Source: Adiantum capillus-veneris (Eukaryota; Streptophyta; Polypodiopsida; Polypodiales; Pteridaceae). Taken from it: 64,000 nucleotides of DNA. Shown piece by piece: positions 45,834 to 56,267 of the stretch; position 1 is the first letter of the stretch; every line of letters begins with the position of its first letter. The position numbers and the translations under genes were made by a program. The stretch spans positions 113,045,977 to 113,109,976 of the forward strand of contig CM043949.1 of the NCBI GenBank assembly GCA_014529385.2. The letters are read 5' to 3'. A model generated the notes under the pieces. That model was given only the letters and a program-made list of their open reading frames with translations, was not told the DNA's origin and made no database searches.

Positions 45834-45915
45834 GATTACTGAGAGAGGGCTAGAAAGACACACTGCTTAACTTGCAAAAGTTTTTTCTTCTTTACAAGGA
45901 GGCGTGTATACCCTC

Positions 45916-46134
45916 TTATACTAGGACATAGATTAAAACTTCAAACGGTACATTGCCTTGTACCAAAGGTAAGACAAATGGTTGATTTGATGCCAGAACC
46001 TCAAAAAATTTCTCCCCACCCAGCATGGTGTCAATGACGTGCTGGTAGTGAGCCTTTAGATCCAGTATTACCTTGATTGAGCGTACACGTGTTGGTATGT
46101 GTGATCTGTCTTGAGGTAGGTTGTACTGATTCAT
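45916..46134 (-). CDS. small ORF upstream of gag, ~70-aa family member
   Basis: MNQYNLPQDRSHIPTRVR begins a 72-residue frame ending PFEVLIYVLV, just upstream of gag. It resembles two ORFs at the same position in Gypsy 2 (58055-58267 and 58277-58486): all start MN, have a middle 'G..(R/K)(L/F)xE(I/V)', then P-(F/I)-(I/V)-(L/F)-P and end with hydrophobic (D/E)V-x-I-x-x-L. I do not recognise the family. Upstream ORFs of unknown function are known in Ogre/Tat elements. Confidence 0.5.
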   Translation of the reverse strand: MNQYNLPQDRSHIPTRVRSIKVILDLKAHYQHVIDTMLGGEKFFEVLASNQPFVLPLVQGNVPFEVLIYVLV

Positions 46135-46159
46135 GTGAAGCTTATAGGTGCTTAGTCAC

Positions 46160-46525
46160 TGTCCAAGCTTGTGGGAGAGGGTGGTGTTCTTTCCTGAAAC
46201 AAACTCAGTAGATCCCTAGTTTCTCTAGTGAGAGTGTGAGCCAATGATTCCGTTATCTGTCCTGCAGCATCAGGTGCGACTTGAAAACTGACTGTGATAA
46301 TTACCTCGGTGACTTGAGTTACCCGATTCTCAAAGTAGAATAGTGTTGATTCTCTATTGTGTAGAGCTCATTCCATTTTGTTGTTGTGGGTTGGTTGTAG
46401 GTTGCGGACATGGTTTCGACCTTCTCCTTCTTCTTCTTGGCACTTGGCCTATGTATATCCACTGGGTTTGGCGTGTTGGTTGACTCTCCCACTGCAAATC
46501 GATTATCGTTACGCCTGGCACTCAA
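46160..46525 (-). pseudogene. frameshifted upstream ORF of Gypsy 1
   Basis: MSARRNDNRFAVGESTNTPN opens the frame at 46525. The protein-like reading then continues in another frame as FENRVTQVTEVIITVSFQV and 'ESLAHTLTRETRDLLSLFQ' (about 46170-46335). It lies between the primer site and the ~70-aa ORF. Function unknown; a single frame break is required. Confidence 0.35.
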
Positions 46526-46690
46526 ACTTCGATGGAGATGCGGAGTTCATCTGGTTGTGCTTGGAGCTCTTCTTCTTCTGTCGTCCAATTAGCAAATCCT
46601 GCTAGCCATTCATCCATTCACAATAGTTTAGGGGTTTCAGTCTTGTAAACTGAAGAGTTTCATGAAAAGATCCTCAGTGGGGGCACCAAA

Positions 46691-46900
46691 TGACGGGAGC
46701 AAAGCGAACCCCAAACCCCCGACGGCCTCTAAAACACCGGGGACTGAATGGAGCGCCTCGAGCCTGTCATGGTAAAGCAAACAGGGGCACCACCTAGCTT
46801 CAGCGGCTAGGACGCAAACAACGCACCACCATAACAAATTTTTCATCCAAGAGAGATGGATGCTTGGGAGTAATGATGAAGAGGAAAGGGAATGAGATCA

Positions 46901-46954
<54 letters not shown>

Positions 46955-48265
46955 GGTATAGCGGCTTAGTACTTAGGCACCACAAAAGGATGGCGAATCC
47001 GCACACCCTTCACACATACACAAGCTCACTCCAAACACAAGACTAGGTGGCGATTCCGCACACCTCACATGGGCAAAACATTGCAAGAAAACATACTCAC
47101 AAAACCTCAAGCTTTATTTAGAGAATAAGGCGATGAAATGGGGAGCATAGGGTAGGGGAATGAGAAGGGAGAGAGTGGTAGAGCACATGGCGGATAGGTG
47201 GGAGTTGATGACGAAGACTTGCACGAGGGTTATGGACATCATCCTTCATTTAGTTGCCCTTCATCTTCCATAGCCAAGGGTGTAGAGGTCATGCTCAAGA
47301 CAAGCATGGTGATTGCGGTGATGGTGATGGTGTGTGTGTGTGTGTGTGTGCACTAGGCACACACAGTGCATAGTGTGTTCTTTGGTGATGTTGTGTGTGT
47401 ATTTAGTGTGATGGTGACCCCTCTTTATATAGGGGAGGAGGGGGGAGGAATTCTAGAATTTAGAAATGAAGAAATCATTATCTACATAGGCCATGTGACT
47501 ATGGGCCCCACTTGTCTGGCTGTGTGTATATGTGCCAGAACAGCAGTCTCATGAGAGAGAGACTAAGAGAGAGAGATGGGTTGATGAAAAAAAGTGAGAG
47601 GTGACATGGAGAATAAAGTAATTACAAGATGGGAGAGAGGGGAGTGTGTTCAGAGGTGAATCTGTGTGGAGATGTGTATGAACACAAGAAAAATCAGGTA
47701 ACCACTGGGTGGGGATGGGTCTGTGGGCACCTTTTTCAGTGAAACTGAGTGTGTGTGAGTGTGGGGAAGGTTATTTAGCTACAAGAAAAGAGATATGGCG
47801 CCCTTTAGAGAGAGAGAGGGGGATATTTGGGTCATGGGATATGATAGGAGAGAGAAAGAGGGGGTGGGGTTTACTATTTTGGAAGATAGGGCAAGTTGCA
47901 TGTGAGTTAGGGTGCATTATTGGTGAGTTATAATGCATTATTGGTGAGAGGTGGGGTAGCTTGAGGGGAGAGAGAAAGGAGAAATGACAAGGGGAAGAGA
48001 GAGGGGGTTGACCTTTTGAGTGGAGGAGAGGAAAAGGGACACACGGCGGGGCAACAATGAAGAAAAAGGAGGCAAGGTGGGGATGGGCTACCCCGTAGGC
48101 ATGAGGTGGCCTATTTTACCTTTCTTATATATTTACATAATCATACTTTATTTTTTTCTTACTTTTTCCAATGCCTTTTATCACTCCCTCCCCAAGAGGG
48201 GTTTTCATGGGGTGGGGACGAGAGAAGGGGGGTATGGGAGCTTGGCTTGTGAAAAGACCCCATCA
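46691..48265 (-). repeat. Gypsy element 1, 5' LTR
   Basis: A 1575-bp LTR with a (GA)n tract at about 46903-46946, shorter than in the partner. As the 5' LTR it would contain the promoter read on the minus strand. Confidence 0.95.
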
Positions 48266-48767
48266 ACACTCTTTTTTGCTTCCACCTATGCACCTTGAGT
48301 GGACTACAAGAGGCAAACCAATGTTCCTTCATGCTACCCTCTCATATTTGCTACCTTTTTAAATTCCATATCTATCAGCAAATAATTTCTTGAGTAGTTT
48401 ATTAATATTTCGCATGCTAGTAAGTACTCCAATAATACGCTTACTTCCCACTGGGTTTTTTCCCTTTGGTCATCCATGTAGTAAACCGTAATTTAGAACC
48501 TCATCATTCTACTTCCCTTGTACATACTTTTCATAAATAAACAGAAGCTTCTCCATTATGCTATTACAATGGACAAATGTAACATCATCTCTCACATCAG
48601 ACATATTCGGCCCAATCAAGATGCTGCAACAACTTGAACCTCATCAATAAATTCAACTACAAATGAAGACAATCAACACATAAACAACCAATCAAAAACC
48701 TTCCGCAACCTCCAAGGACACTTTTCAACAGTGCCCCAAGACGGGCACTAAAATCTAAAGGGGGGAA
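48266..48767 (+). mobile_element. 3' remainder of the interrupted YxDxxGxxY retroelement
   Basis: Sequence after the Gypsy 1 insertion resumes in the same orientation and ends with the polypurine tract AAAGGGGGGAA (48757-48767) directly before an LTR. No catalytic domain is seen here. Confidence 0.6.
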
Positions 48768-49206
48768 TGTTAACTGAGTCAACGTGAGTTAATAGAAGCT
48801 GCTAAAGATCGAAGACATACGGATTCACATCAAAGATCAATACGAAGAAGCACAAAGATTGGAGTTACACATTTTTCACGTTTTCCCAAAATGGTCACGT
48901 ATTGTAAATTCTTGATTTATTTCAAGCCATTGTAATATCTTAATGTGTTACGGGCTCAATGGGAGTTCCAAGATGTAAAGAACATGTCAGCTAGTGTGCC
49001 TAGGGAGCAGATTTAGTAAGTGGTGGAGCCCTAAAGGACTTGGACGAGCAAACATTGCACATTTTTACCCTAGGTATATAAGGCAGTGTGTAAAAGAATT
49101 TAGGGTTCTCAAGCTCATTCGTTGAGAGCACTCGTTGGTGAGAGCTCTTGAGGTGTGTGGCTATGGAGTCCTTGAGCTTCTCCTTGCCCATGAGACTTGG
49201 TTAACA
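48768..49206 (+). repeat. 3' LTR of the interrupted retroelement
   Basis: The segment runs from TGTTAACTGAG to GGTTAACA, with 7-bp inverted ends TGTTAAC/GTTAACA, and is preceded by a polypurine tract. It contains a TATA-like TATATAAGG near 49075. About 439 bp. No 5' partner was found in the window, so the boundary at the 3' end is inferred from the inverted ends only. Confidence 0.6.
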
Positions 49207-50333
49207 CTAATCAATGATTCATTCTCTCTCACTATGCCTCTGTCTTACTTCTTATGATTGCCTATGATGCTAAGATTAACTAGATCTTAACTAATTAGTG
49301 GTTAATCCCTCTCTAATCTTGTGTGATTGCCCTCTTTTGCTTGTGTGTGCATGTAGGTTTGATTGGAGTGTGGTGCTCGATAGATCTATGCGCGTGTGCT
49401 TGCGATTAGTGTGTTGCATGATAGGATTAGTATTGTGTGCGTCTTGCAATCGTAGTGTGCGTGATTGGGTTGATTAGAGGTGAAGAGAAGTGGATATGGA
49501 GATTGCCCTTCATTGTGGCTTAGCTCCTCAATAGGCTGAGAAGATCACCTGGTAGAGTTAACCATTCGTGTTTCCACGATTAGCTCACTAATTGTGTGAG
49601 TGTTTTCATGCCCTAGCCGGGTAGCTCATCCCTCCATATTGACAATTTTGTTGGTCATTGGAGCTATTGCATCGATGGGACCCCCAACAATGACCTTATG
49701 GGGAATCCTCTTTCTTAAAGAACTTCCTTTGATTATACTAATATACCCTTCAAAACTCAACTTTCTCTTGAGAAAATTAAATGTTAACATAATTGCATTA
49801 CTATACAAAACCTTGTACACATACTTTTTTGGATGCTATTTCTCATTTAAATGCATAATCAAGAAAAAATTGTGAGCCTTTTATTAGAGCTTCTTTATTT
49901 CAAAAATTTTAATGCCTCTTCAAAAATTACGATTATTTCCAAAAGTCCATAATTTAGCTACATATGATTTATAGCATTTAACTCCATTAAGTAATTCAAG
50001 AAAAAGAGTAACTTGAAAATCAAAAGAAGATTATTGTAAAGATTTAGGGATAATTTCACATATTATTCACCAATCATCATACATACTACTTAGATATGTA
50101 TGATCTCTAGTCACTTACAGTTAAAAAGAGTGCTTTCTACTCTCTCTATACCATATTTCTACGCCATATTAGTTTGGTAATCTACGAAACTTGAAAGAAC
50201 ATTGTAGTTAGTGCTAGTAACTTTGTTAGTTAACAATCAAAATTAATAAGTTGTTCCTTAAAGTAAGAGGAATTCTTGCTTAGGAAACATAAGAGCTTAA
50301 ATATGAATTATCTTAGAGTAAAAGTATTATGAT
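49207..50333. other. no gene recognised
   Basis: AT-rich sequence between the LTR and the decayed integrase fragments. No motif or boundary is identified. Confidence 0.4.
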
Positions 50334-50780
50334 GTGAAATTGCATGAAGGCGTTGAGAAAAAAATACCTTGGTGTGTGTGTGTAGAGTCTTCTTCTTGCT
50401 TTGAAGGCGAAAGTGAGATAGTCAATCTTACAATTCTTAATATACTAAAGACTTATGTTACAAAATTAGATCAATGCTCTCAATGGGAAAAGCACTTACC
50501 TCTTGTAGAGTATGCATACATTAATACTATCCGTACTTCTATGGAAAAAGAACCTTTTGGAATAATTGAAGAAAGACCTAAAAGTCCCTTGCTACTTCAA
50601 GTACATGGGAAGATCTTTGATGCCGATGAGTATAGCAGTGACCTACAAGAATCTTTTCAAAATAACAAGGAGGCTATGTCCATCTCTCAAAAAAGGCAAA
50701 AAGTTGATGCTCACAAGCACATAAGGGACTTAACGTTTAAAGAAAATGATTAGTTCTTACTTAAGTTTCCCAAGGCTAAA
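50334..50780 (+). pseudogene. Gypsy integrase C-terminal fragment
   Basis: 'QWEKHLPLVEYAYINTIRTS', 'GIIEERPKSPLLL' and 'RQKVDAHKHIRDLTFKEND' followed after a stop by 'FLLKFPKA' match the C-terminal part of a Gypsy integrase. It precedes, rather than follows, the integrase zinc and core domains at 50.85 kb, so it is a separate fragment joined by rearrangement. Confidence 0.75.
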
Positions 50781-50849
50781 ATGACGAACAAAAATCCTAC
50801 GGGATGAACTTAAATAATCGCACAGAGAAGCAAGAAAGGAAAATCAAAG

Positions 50850-51342
50850 GCTTTCACGTTGAAGGTGATGAACTTTACTTTGGTAATTGTCTTTGTATTC
50901 CAAATCAAGGTGGAATCAAACTTTAGATATTACAGGAAGCTCATGGGATACCTATAGCAGGACATCCAAGATACATTAAGACTTACTCTATTGTAAGAAA
51001 GAGTTTCTTTTGGCCAGGACTAAAGCGCGATGTGTTGAACTATGTTACAAGATGTTTAACATGCCAAGGTATTAAAGCTGAACGATTTCGATACCCGGGT
51101 AAGCTTCAACCAATTGATGATCCACAAATAAACTGGGAATGCATATCCATGGATTTCATTACAGGACTTCCTACATCTCTGGGATATGACTCTATTTTTG
51201 TGGTTGTTCATATGCTTACAAAAATGATCCATTTATTTCCAGCCAAGACAACATTTATGGCTAGGGATATAGCTCAGGTCTTCATGAAAGGTGTTTTCAT
51301 GTATCACGGTTTACCTCGACAGATTATTTCTGATTGTGATGC
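50850..51342 (+). pseudogene. chromodomain Gypsy integrase, 5' half
   Basis: 'DELYFGNCLCIPNQGGIKL', then a zinc-binding region (EAHGIPIAGHPR, RCLTCQGIKAE) and the core ISMDFITGLPTSLGYDSIFV (first Asp) to GLPRQIISDCDA (second Asp). Two codons later the frame is interrupted by Gypsy 2. The reading resumes at 60568 with KFTSNFWKAL, the expected continuation. Confidence 0.88.
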
Positions 51343-51456
51343 TGACGAAGGAAATTTGGAATGGCGGCCTCTACACCAAAACAAACTCCATTGCGCCACA
51401 AGGGAAATGAGATGAGGGCACCACCTAGTCTTGGAAGCGTGGACTAGGACCGCTAC

Positions 51457-51512
<56 letters not shown>

Positions 51513-51819
51513 ATCACTATGAATGAAGCATTAACCTTAGTGTGTGTACAAGGAATGGATAACTTCAAGCACTCCCAACACAAATAGCATGTAGATTACT
51601 AAACATCAACTCAAGAATTAGCCAAAATCACATCAAGCACTCTCACACACACATAAAAGATCTCTCTTAATTAACATAAGTAAGAGGAGGGGAGGTTACT
51701 ATCATAAAACAATTTGCACTCTATAATGTGCAAAGAATGGAGTGAATGAATGAGCTTTATGGGCTCATGATGAGTGATACAAAGACTCAATGAGGTTGAG
51801 GGAGACTTGAAATTACAAA

Positions 51820-51854
<35 letters not shown>

Positions 51855-52835
51855 CGCTTTATATAGGCAATAGAGTGATTAGGAGTGAGGTGAAGATCCA
51901 AGTGCAATTTGTACAAATGAAGCTTGATTAGGGACATTCTACCAATGAAGAAGCTCCTTCCAAGTGATTTGTTGACCAATTTGAAACTAATTGGCTCCAT
52001 CATCACTTGTGTTGTCTTCACTCCTTCCTCCATAGCTTAAGTCCAAGAGCTTCCTTATTTTAAAATGTAAAGAATCTACATAAAATCAATGCATATCTAG
52101 TAATAATAGGAAGGGGTTGAATGACAACTTATGAATTACAACAAGATTAAGCATGATTTGAGAGGTGATTAGAAGAGGAATTTGTGATGGTTTTATGAGC
52201 TTGAGAGAGAGGAGGAAGGAGGGGAGGGTGAGGAGACTAATGGCTGATTTTAGAGAAGGACTCAATGTGGAAAAGGAAGGGTGTGTGTGTAAAGGTAGAG
52301 GGGGTGGTCTCCACCACAGTTGGAAAAACTGGCGTCTGCCATTTTGGCCATATCTCCTAGATCGTAGATGCAAAAATTATAAAAAACATATAGTCAGAAT
52401 CTCCAGCTCATCAGCTACAACTTTGATGAAGAAAACGTTTCTTGGATCGGAGTGGACGTATTTTTAAAAAATCCAGCAAAATCATGTGTCTGTTTTCTTC
52501 CTTCACCAAGTCTTCCACCTGGGTCCCATCTGTTTGAATCATCATATGGCTCCAAATCCATGATGATATGAGCCCTCATGACCCTTGAATCATGGGTGTA
52601 TGGCTCCACAACATCATATCTTTTCTTTTCACATTTACATATTTTCCCTTCCTCTTACCATTAGGTTCTACCTTTCACCTCCTGTGAATTAGTCAAGGAA
52701 AAATTCTCATCAAGTCATTTTTTTTTTGAATTTTTCCAAGAGGTCGATCTCACTCTTTCTTTTATTGTAAACCTCTAGAAGCAAGGAAAACCAACAAAAT
52801 ATAGTAAACAAAAAATTTGTGATAGGCTCGGATCA
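51343..52835 (-). repeat. Gypsy element 2, 3' LTR
   Basis: 1493 bp, containing (GA)n at about 51459-51510 and an uninterrupted run of about 34 G at about 51821-51854. The partner LTR has a shorter, interrupted G run. Frames at 51671-52033 and 52086-52373 recur in the partner and are not genes. Confidence 0.95.
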
Positions 52836-52876
52836 TAGCCCCCCCAAACCTGGCTAAAGGTATTTATGCCTCTAGC

Positions 52877-54196
52877 CTACTTTCTTTGATCTTGGGTTGA
52901 CCTTATTCTGATGTGATAAGGCTTTAGACGCCATCCATTTGTCCTGGTCTTGTGCACTTTACCATCAATGTCTTGAAGTCTGTAAGAGCCATTTTTGAAC
53001 TTTTTAGTGACCAAGAACGGGCCTTCCCATCGAAAAAGAAACTTTCCATCCTTACGAGTGTCGAAGCGATTGTCATATCGAAGCACCAGAGATCCCTTTT
53101 TGATGTCTTTAGATGCTAGCTTTTTGTTGAACTTTTCTCTGCGCTTCTCTGCTTCTTGAGAGTAGTGGTTGATGGCTTCTTCACGATCCAATTGCAGCCT
53201 CTCTAGATCCATGATCCTTTGATGTACTTTCTCCTTTTGAGAGCCTACCTGGCTACCCAATATTCGAAGACTTGTCAACTTCACTTCAATGGGCAAAAGC
53301 GCCTCCTTTCCATAAACCAAATGAAAGGGTGTGTACCCTAATGCGGTTTTGAAGGAGGTTCTATAGGCCCATAGAGCTCCATTCAGGTGTTTGTCCCAAT
53401 CTTGGCGCCTGGCATGTACCTGTTGGGTGAGAATTTTGCAAATGATTCCATTTACCTTTTCCACAAAGCCATTGCACTGAGGGTAGTAATGAGTAGAGAG
53501 TTGATGCTGAATATTTAGCTTCTGCATGAGTTCTCCTACCAAGTCTGCTCTAAACCCTGGTCCTCTATCAAATAGTATTTCAAGAGGGGTGCCAAACCGG
53601 CAACAGATGTGGTCAAAGATGAACTGACTCACATCCTTAGCAGTAATTCTATTGGTTGGCATAGCCTCAACCCATCTAGTCATGTAGTCTACTCCCATAA
53701 TGATGTACTCTTTACTTGACTGAGTGCGTGGTAGAGGCCCTACGACATCAATTCCCCAGTTCTCAAAGGGCCCATATACCTTTATTGGGTTCAGAGGTTC
53801 AGCTATGAGCCATCGTGGTCCTGCTTTCTGACATTCATCACATGTTTGACACCAGTATTTGACATCACGATGAAGACTTGGCCAAGTAAACCCAGCTTGT
53901 AGAACCTTTCTACTAGTGATGTTGTGTGCAAAGTTTCCTCCGCACACATCATCGTGACAAGCTTTTAAAATCTCTTCAATTTCACTCTTCAAAGGCACTC
54001 TCCTAAGCACACCATCCTTACCAAGACAATACAAATTATCATTTACTATGCGAAACCTGGTAGCCTTCCTAGCTAACCATCGCCTTTCCCCTGCATTCAT
54101 GTGTTTAGGAGCCTCTCCTTGCTCCAGAAGGTGCATAATATCTTCTAAGTCCTCCTTTCCTTGCTGAAGTGGAAGTTGGATGGACACTGCTCCCAC
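52877..54196 (-). CDS. Gypsy 2 integrase
   Basis: An open 439-codon frame. HDDVCGGNFAHNITSRK and CQTCDECQKAG form the zinc domain. NWGIDVVGPLP (Asp), LFDRGPGFRADLV (Asp) and YYPQCNGFVEKVNG (Glu) are the catalytic triad context, and 'FLFRWEGPFLVTKKFKNGSY' is the C-terminal domain. It is uninterrupted, the best preserved coding domain in the window, and belongs to the gag-pol polyprotein of element 2. Confidence 0.93.
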   Translation of the reverse strand: MGAVSIQLPLQQGKEDLEDIMHLLEQGEAPKHMNAGERRWLARKATRFRIVNDNLYCLGKDGVLRRVPLKSEIEEILKACHDDVCGGNFAHNITSRKVLQAGFTWPSLHRDVKYWCQTCDECQKAGPRWLIAEPLNPIKVYGPFENWGIDVVGPLPRTQSSKEYIIMGVDYMTRWVEAMPTNRITAKDVSQFIFDHICCRFGTPLEILFDRGPGFRADLVGELMQKLNIQHQLSTHYYPQCNGFVEKVNGIICKILTQQVHARRQDWDKHLNGALWAYRTSFKTALGYTPFHLVYGKEALLPIEVKLTSLRILGSQVGSQKEKVHQRIMDLERLQLDREEAINHYSQEAEKRREKFNKKLASKDIKKGSLVLRYDNRFDTRKDGKFLFRWEGPFLVTKKFKNGSYRLQDIDGKVHKTRTNGWRLKPYHIRIRSTQDQRK

Positions 54197-54244
54197 TATC
54201 GACTCATTTAACTTCGATGATGCTAGGTGGTTTGCATCCTTGTT

Positions 54245-54646
54245 CTAGTCTCTTGGCACATGATGTACTTGTGTCTCCCTAAATCTCCTCATAAGAGCTT
54301 TGGCTTCTCTCATTTTAGTAGAGAGACTGGCATTTTTGCAAGCCCATGTACCTTGCATTTGCCTTACCAAAAGCATGGAGTCACCAAAAGCATTTAATCT
54401 CTCAATTGAATTATCCAGGCACCAACAAAGGCCATGAATTAGAGCTTGATATTTTGCTTCATTGTTGGAGTGGACATCTTCTAGAGTGATCCCTTCACCA
54501 TGGATCCTCTCTCCCAATGGAGATAAGACCACGATGCTTGCAGGTGCCTTATCCTTGGTTCTCTTGTATGCTCCATCAAAGTAGAGGCTATAAGCATTGA
54601 CCAGAGAATCTAGAGCTGGAGGTGGTGGAAGTTCCTTTCTCTTCAA
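54245..54646 (-). pseudogene. Gypsy 2 second (archaeal-type) RNase H
   Basis: YSLYFDGAYKRTKDKAPASI, HSNNEAKYQALIHGL and RLNAFGDSMLLVRQMQGTW match the second RNase H of Tat elements. A stop after 'VHHVPRD' (54242-54244) separates it from the integrase frame. Confidence 0.85.
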
Positions 54647-54728
54647 ATGGAAAACTTTTTCATAGAACTTGTTTGTTAAAATGTCGGCTAATCATGCTCG
54701 AGTTGTTCTTCCAACCTGTATTGTATAA

Positions 54729-56099
54729 TCAAACTCTTGAAGTCGCACCACCCACTTTTGCTATTTTGTGAGAGATTTCCATATGTTGTAGTGCATAGGG
54801 AAACATATCCTTCACAGTGATAATTACAAACCTCTTTGGTAGCAAGTATGGCCGAAATTTGGTTACCGCAAACATGAGGGCTAACACTAGATGTTCCATT
54901 AGGGTGTAGGCCTTCTCTGTGTTTTCCATGAGGCATCTAGCAAAATACACAGGCCTCATAAAGGATGTTTTTGGATCTTTTTGTAGGAGGGCAGCACCAA
55001 TGGCCTCTTCTCCCACACTAGGGTTTACAAAGAATGTTTCTTCCCAACAAGGTTGAAGGATTACAGGGAGTGACCCTAACATTTTTTTTATCTCTCTAAA
55101 ATGCCCATCACTTTCTTCACTCCAAACAAGCGTCTCTCGACGGGTCAGTTGTTGTAGAGGAAATATCACTTGGGAGAGTAAGTGTATGAATCTACTCAAA
55201 TATCTTAGCTTTTGCAAGAAAGAGATTAATTGTTTGATGGAAGTTGGGGAAGGTAGTTTTAGCAATGTTTCTATCTTTTCAGGATCTACCTCGATTCCAT
55301 CAATGGACACTACATGACCCAATAGTGTAACCTTGCTTTCCCCAATGTGACACTTGTCCTTGTTTAGTTGTCCACCCAGCTTAGCTAAACGAGTAAATCC
55401 TTCATCAATCTTGCCGAGATGCATACTTTTGGAGCTGTAAATACAAAAGTCATCTATGAAAACCCTTATGGACTTACCAAAGTAAGGTTGGAAGACCATA
55501 TTCATGAATCGTTGAAAGGTGGCTGGAGCGTTGGTGAGACCAAAAGGCATGACTCGAAATGCAAAACAGCCCCATGGTGTGATGAAAGTAGTCTTTTTCT
55601 GGTCCTCCTCTGCAATACATATTTGAAAGTAGCCGGAGTAGCCATCACACACTGTGTATCGCTCATGGCCTGCTACTTCATTTAGAATCTCATCTTGAAA
55701 TGGGAGAGGGAAGTGGTCCCTTTTTGTTGCAGCATTTAGTGGCTTGTAATCCACGCACACACGCCATTTACCATTCTTCTTCGGCCTCACCACTACTGGG
55801 GAGACCCATTCTGAATCTTCTACTGGGTATATGAATCCTGCTTCTAAGAGTCTCTTCACCTCGGACAATAGTGCATTTTGTTGCACGACTCCTAATCTTC
55901 TTAGTTTTTGTACTACTGGCTTGCTCCCTTCTTTTAGATGGATATGATGCTTCACTGCAGTGACACCTGTAATGTGAGTGTAATCAGAAATAAACAATGA
56001 TGCATGCTTCTTGAGAACATTTACATAACGCTCCCTTTCTTCTTCCTTTATATCCTTGGATAACATCTTCTCTAGGCTGGCATCCCACACATTCTCCAT
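54729..56099 (-). CDS. Gypsy 2 reverse transcriptase and RNase H
   Basis: An open 456-codon frame: VVQKLRRLGVVQQNALL, LLEAGFIYPVEDSEWVSPVV, WRVCVDYKPLNAATKRDHFP, YTVCDGYSGYFQI (Asp), FGLTNAPATFQRFM and RVFIDDFCIYSS (DD) form the RT. VTLLGHVVSIDGI, FLQKLRYLSRFIH and GAALLQKDPKTSF form the connection and RNase H region. The end (VGGATSRV) runs out of frame where element 1 continues with 'RLQEFDYTVQ', so a frame break lies near 54.75 kb. As read it is not joined to the integrase. Confidence 0.92.
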   Translation of the reverse strand: MENVWDASLEKMLSKDIKEEERERYVNVLKKHASLFISDYTHITGVTAVKHHIHLKEGSKPVVQKLRRLGVVQQNALLSEVKRLLEAGFIYPVEDSEWVSPVVVRPKKNGKWRVCVDYKPLNAATKRDHFPLPFQDEILNEVAGHERYTVCDGYSGYFQICIAEEDQKKTTFITPWGCFAFRVMPFGLTNAPATFQRFMNMVFQPYFGKSIRVFIDDFCIYSSKSMHLGKIDEGFTRLAKLGGQLNKDKCHIGESKVTLLGHVVSIDGIEVDPEKIETLLKLPSPTSIKQLISFLQKLRYLSRFIHLLSQVIFPLQQLTRRETLVWSEESDGHFREIKKMLGSLPVILQPCWEETFFVNPSVGEEAIGAALLQKDPKTSFMRPVYFARCLMENTEKAYTLMEHLVLALMFAVTKFRPYLLPKRFVIITVKDMFPYALQHMEISHKIAKVGGATSRV

Positions 56100-56267
56100 T
56101 TGGATCCTTGGGTTGTCTTCTTATGAGGTAGTTTCCTTTATGGTGACGCCCATGACTTCGAGAGTGCTATCACTCTCTTCACTTGAACTCTCTTCCTCGT
56201 CCATGGATGAGGAGCATCCACTTGAGCTCCACTCATCAGCTGACGTCTCTAGTTCAAGGTTCTCTTG

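Larger units (their letters stand above)
38967..48265 (-). mobile_element. Tat-like Ty3/Gypsy element 1 (9.3 kb)
   Basis: LTRs at 38967-40554 and 46691-48265 share ends TGACGGGAGC...CCCATCA and are flanked by ACAC on both sides (38963-38966 and 48266-48269). On the minus strand the order is 5' LTR, primer site TGGTGCCCCCAC (about 46675-46688), small upstream ORFs, gag, protease, RT, RNase H, a second archaeal-type RNase H, integrase, a polypurine tract (AAAAGGGGAGGG, about 40560-40573) and the 3' LTR. The RT-RH-aRH-IN order is the hallmark of the plant Tat lineage. It is inserted into the + strand retroelement that resumes at 48266. Confidence 0.92.

Noticed and set aside
39656-47554. Short frame starting MHSVFFGDVVCVF, present twice (39656 and 47366)
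   Set aside because: The two copies are simply the same position in both LTRs of Gypsy 1; no evidence of a gene.
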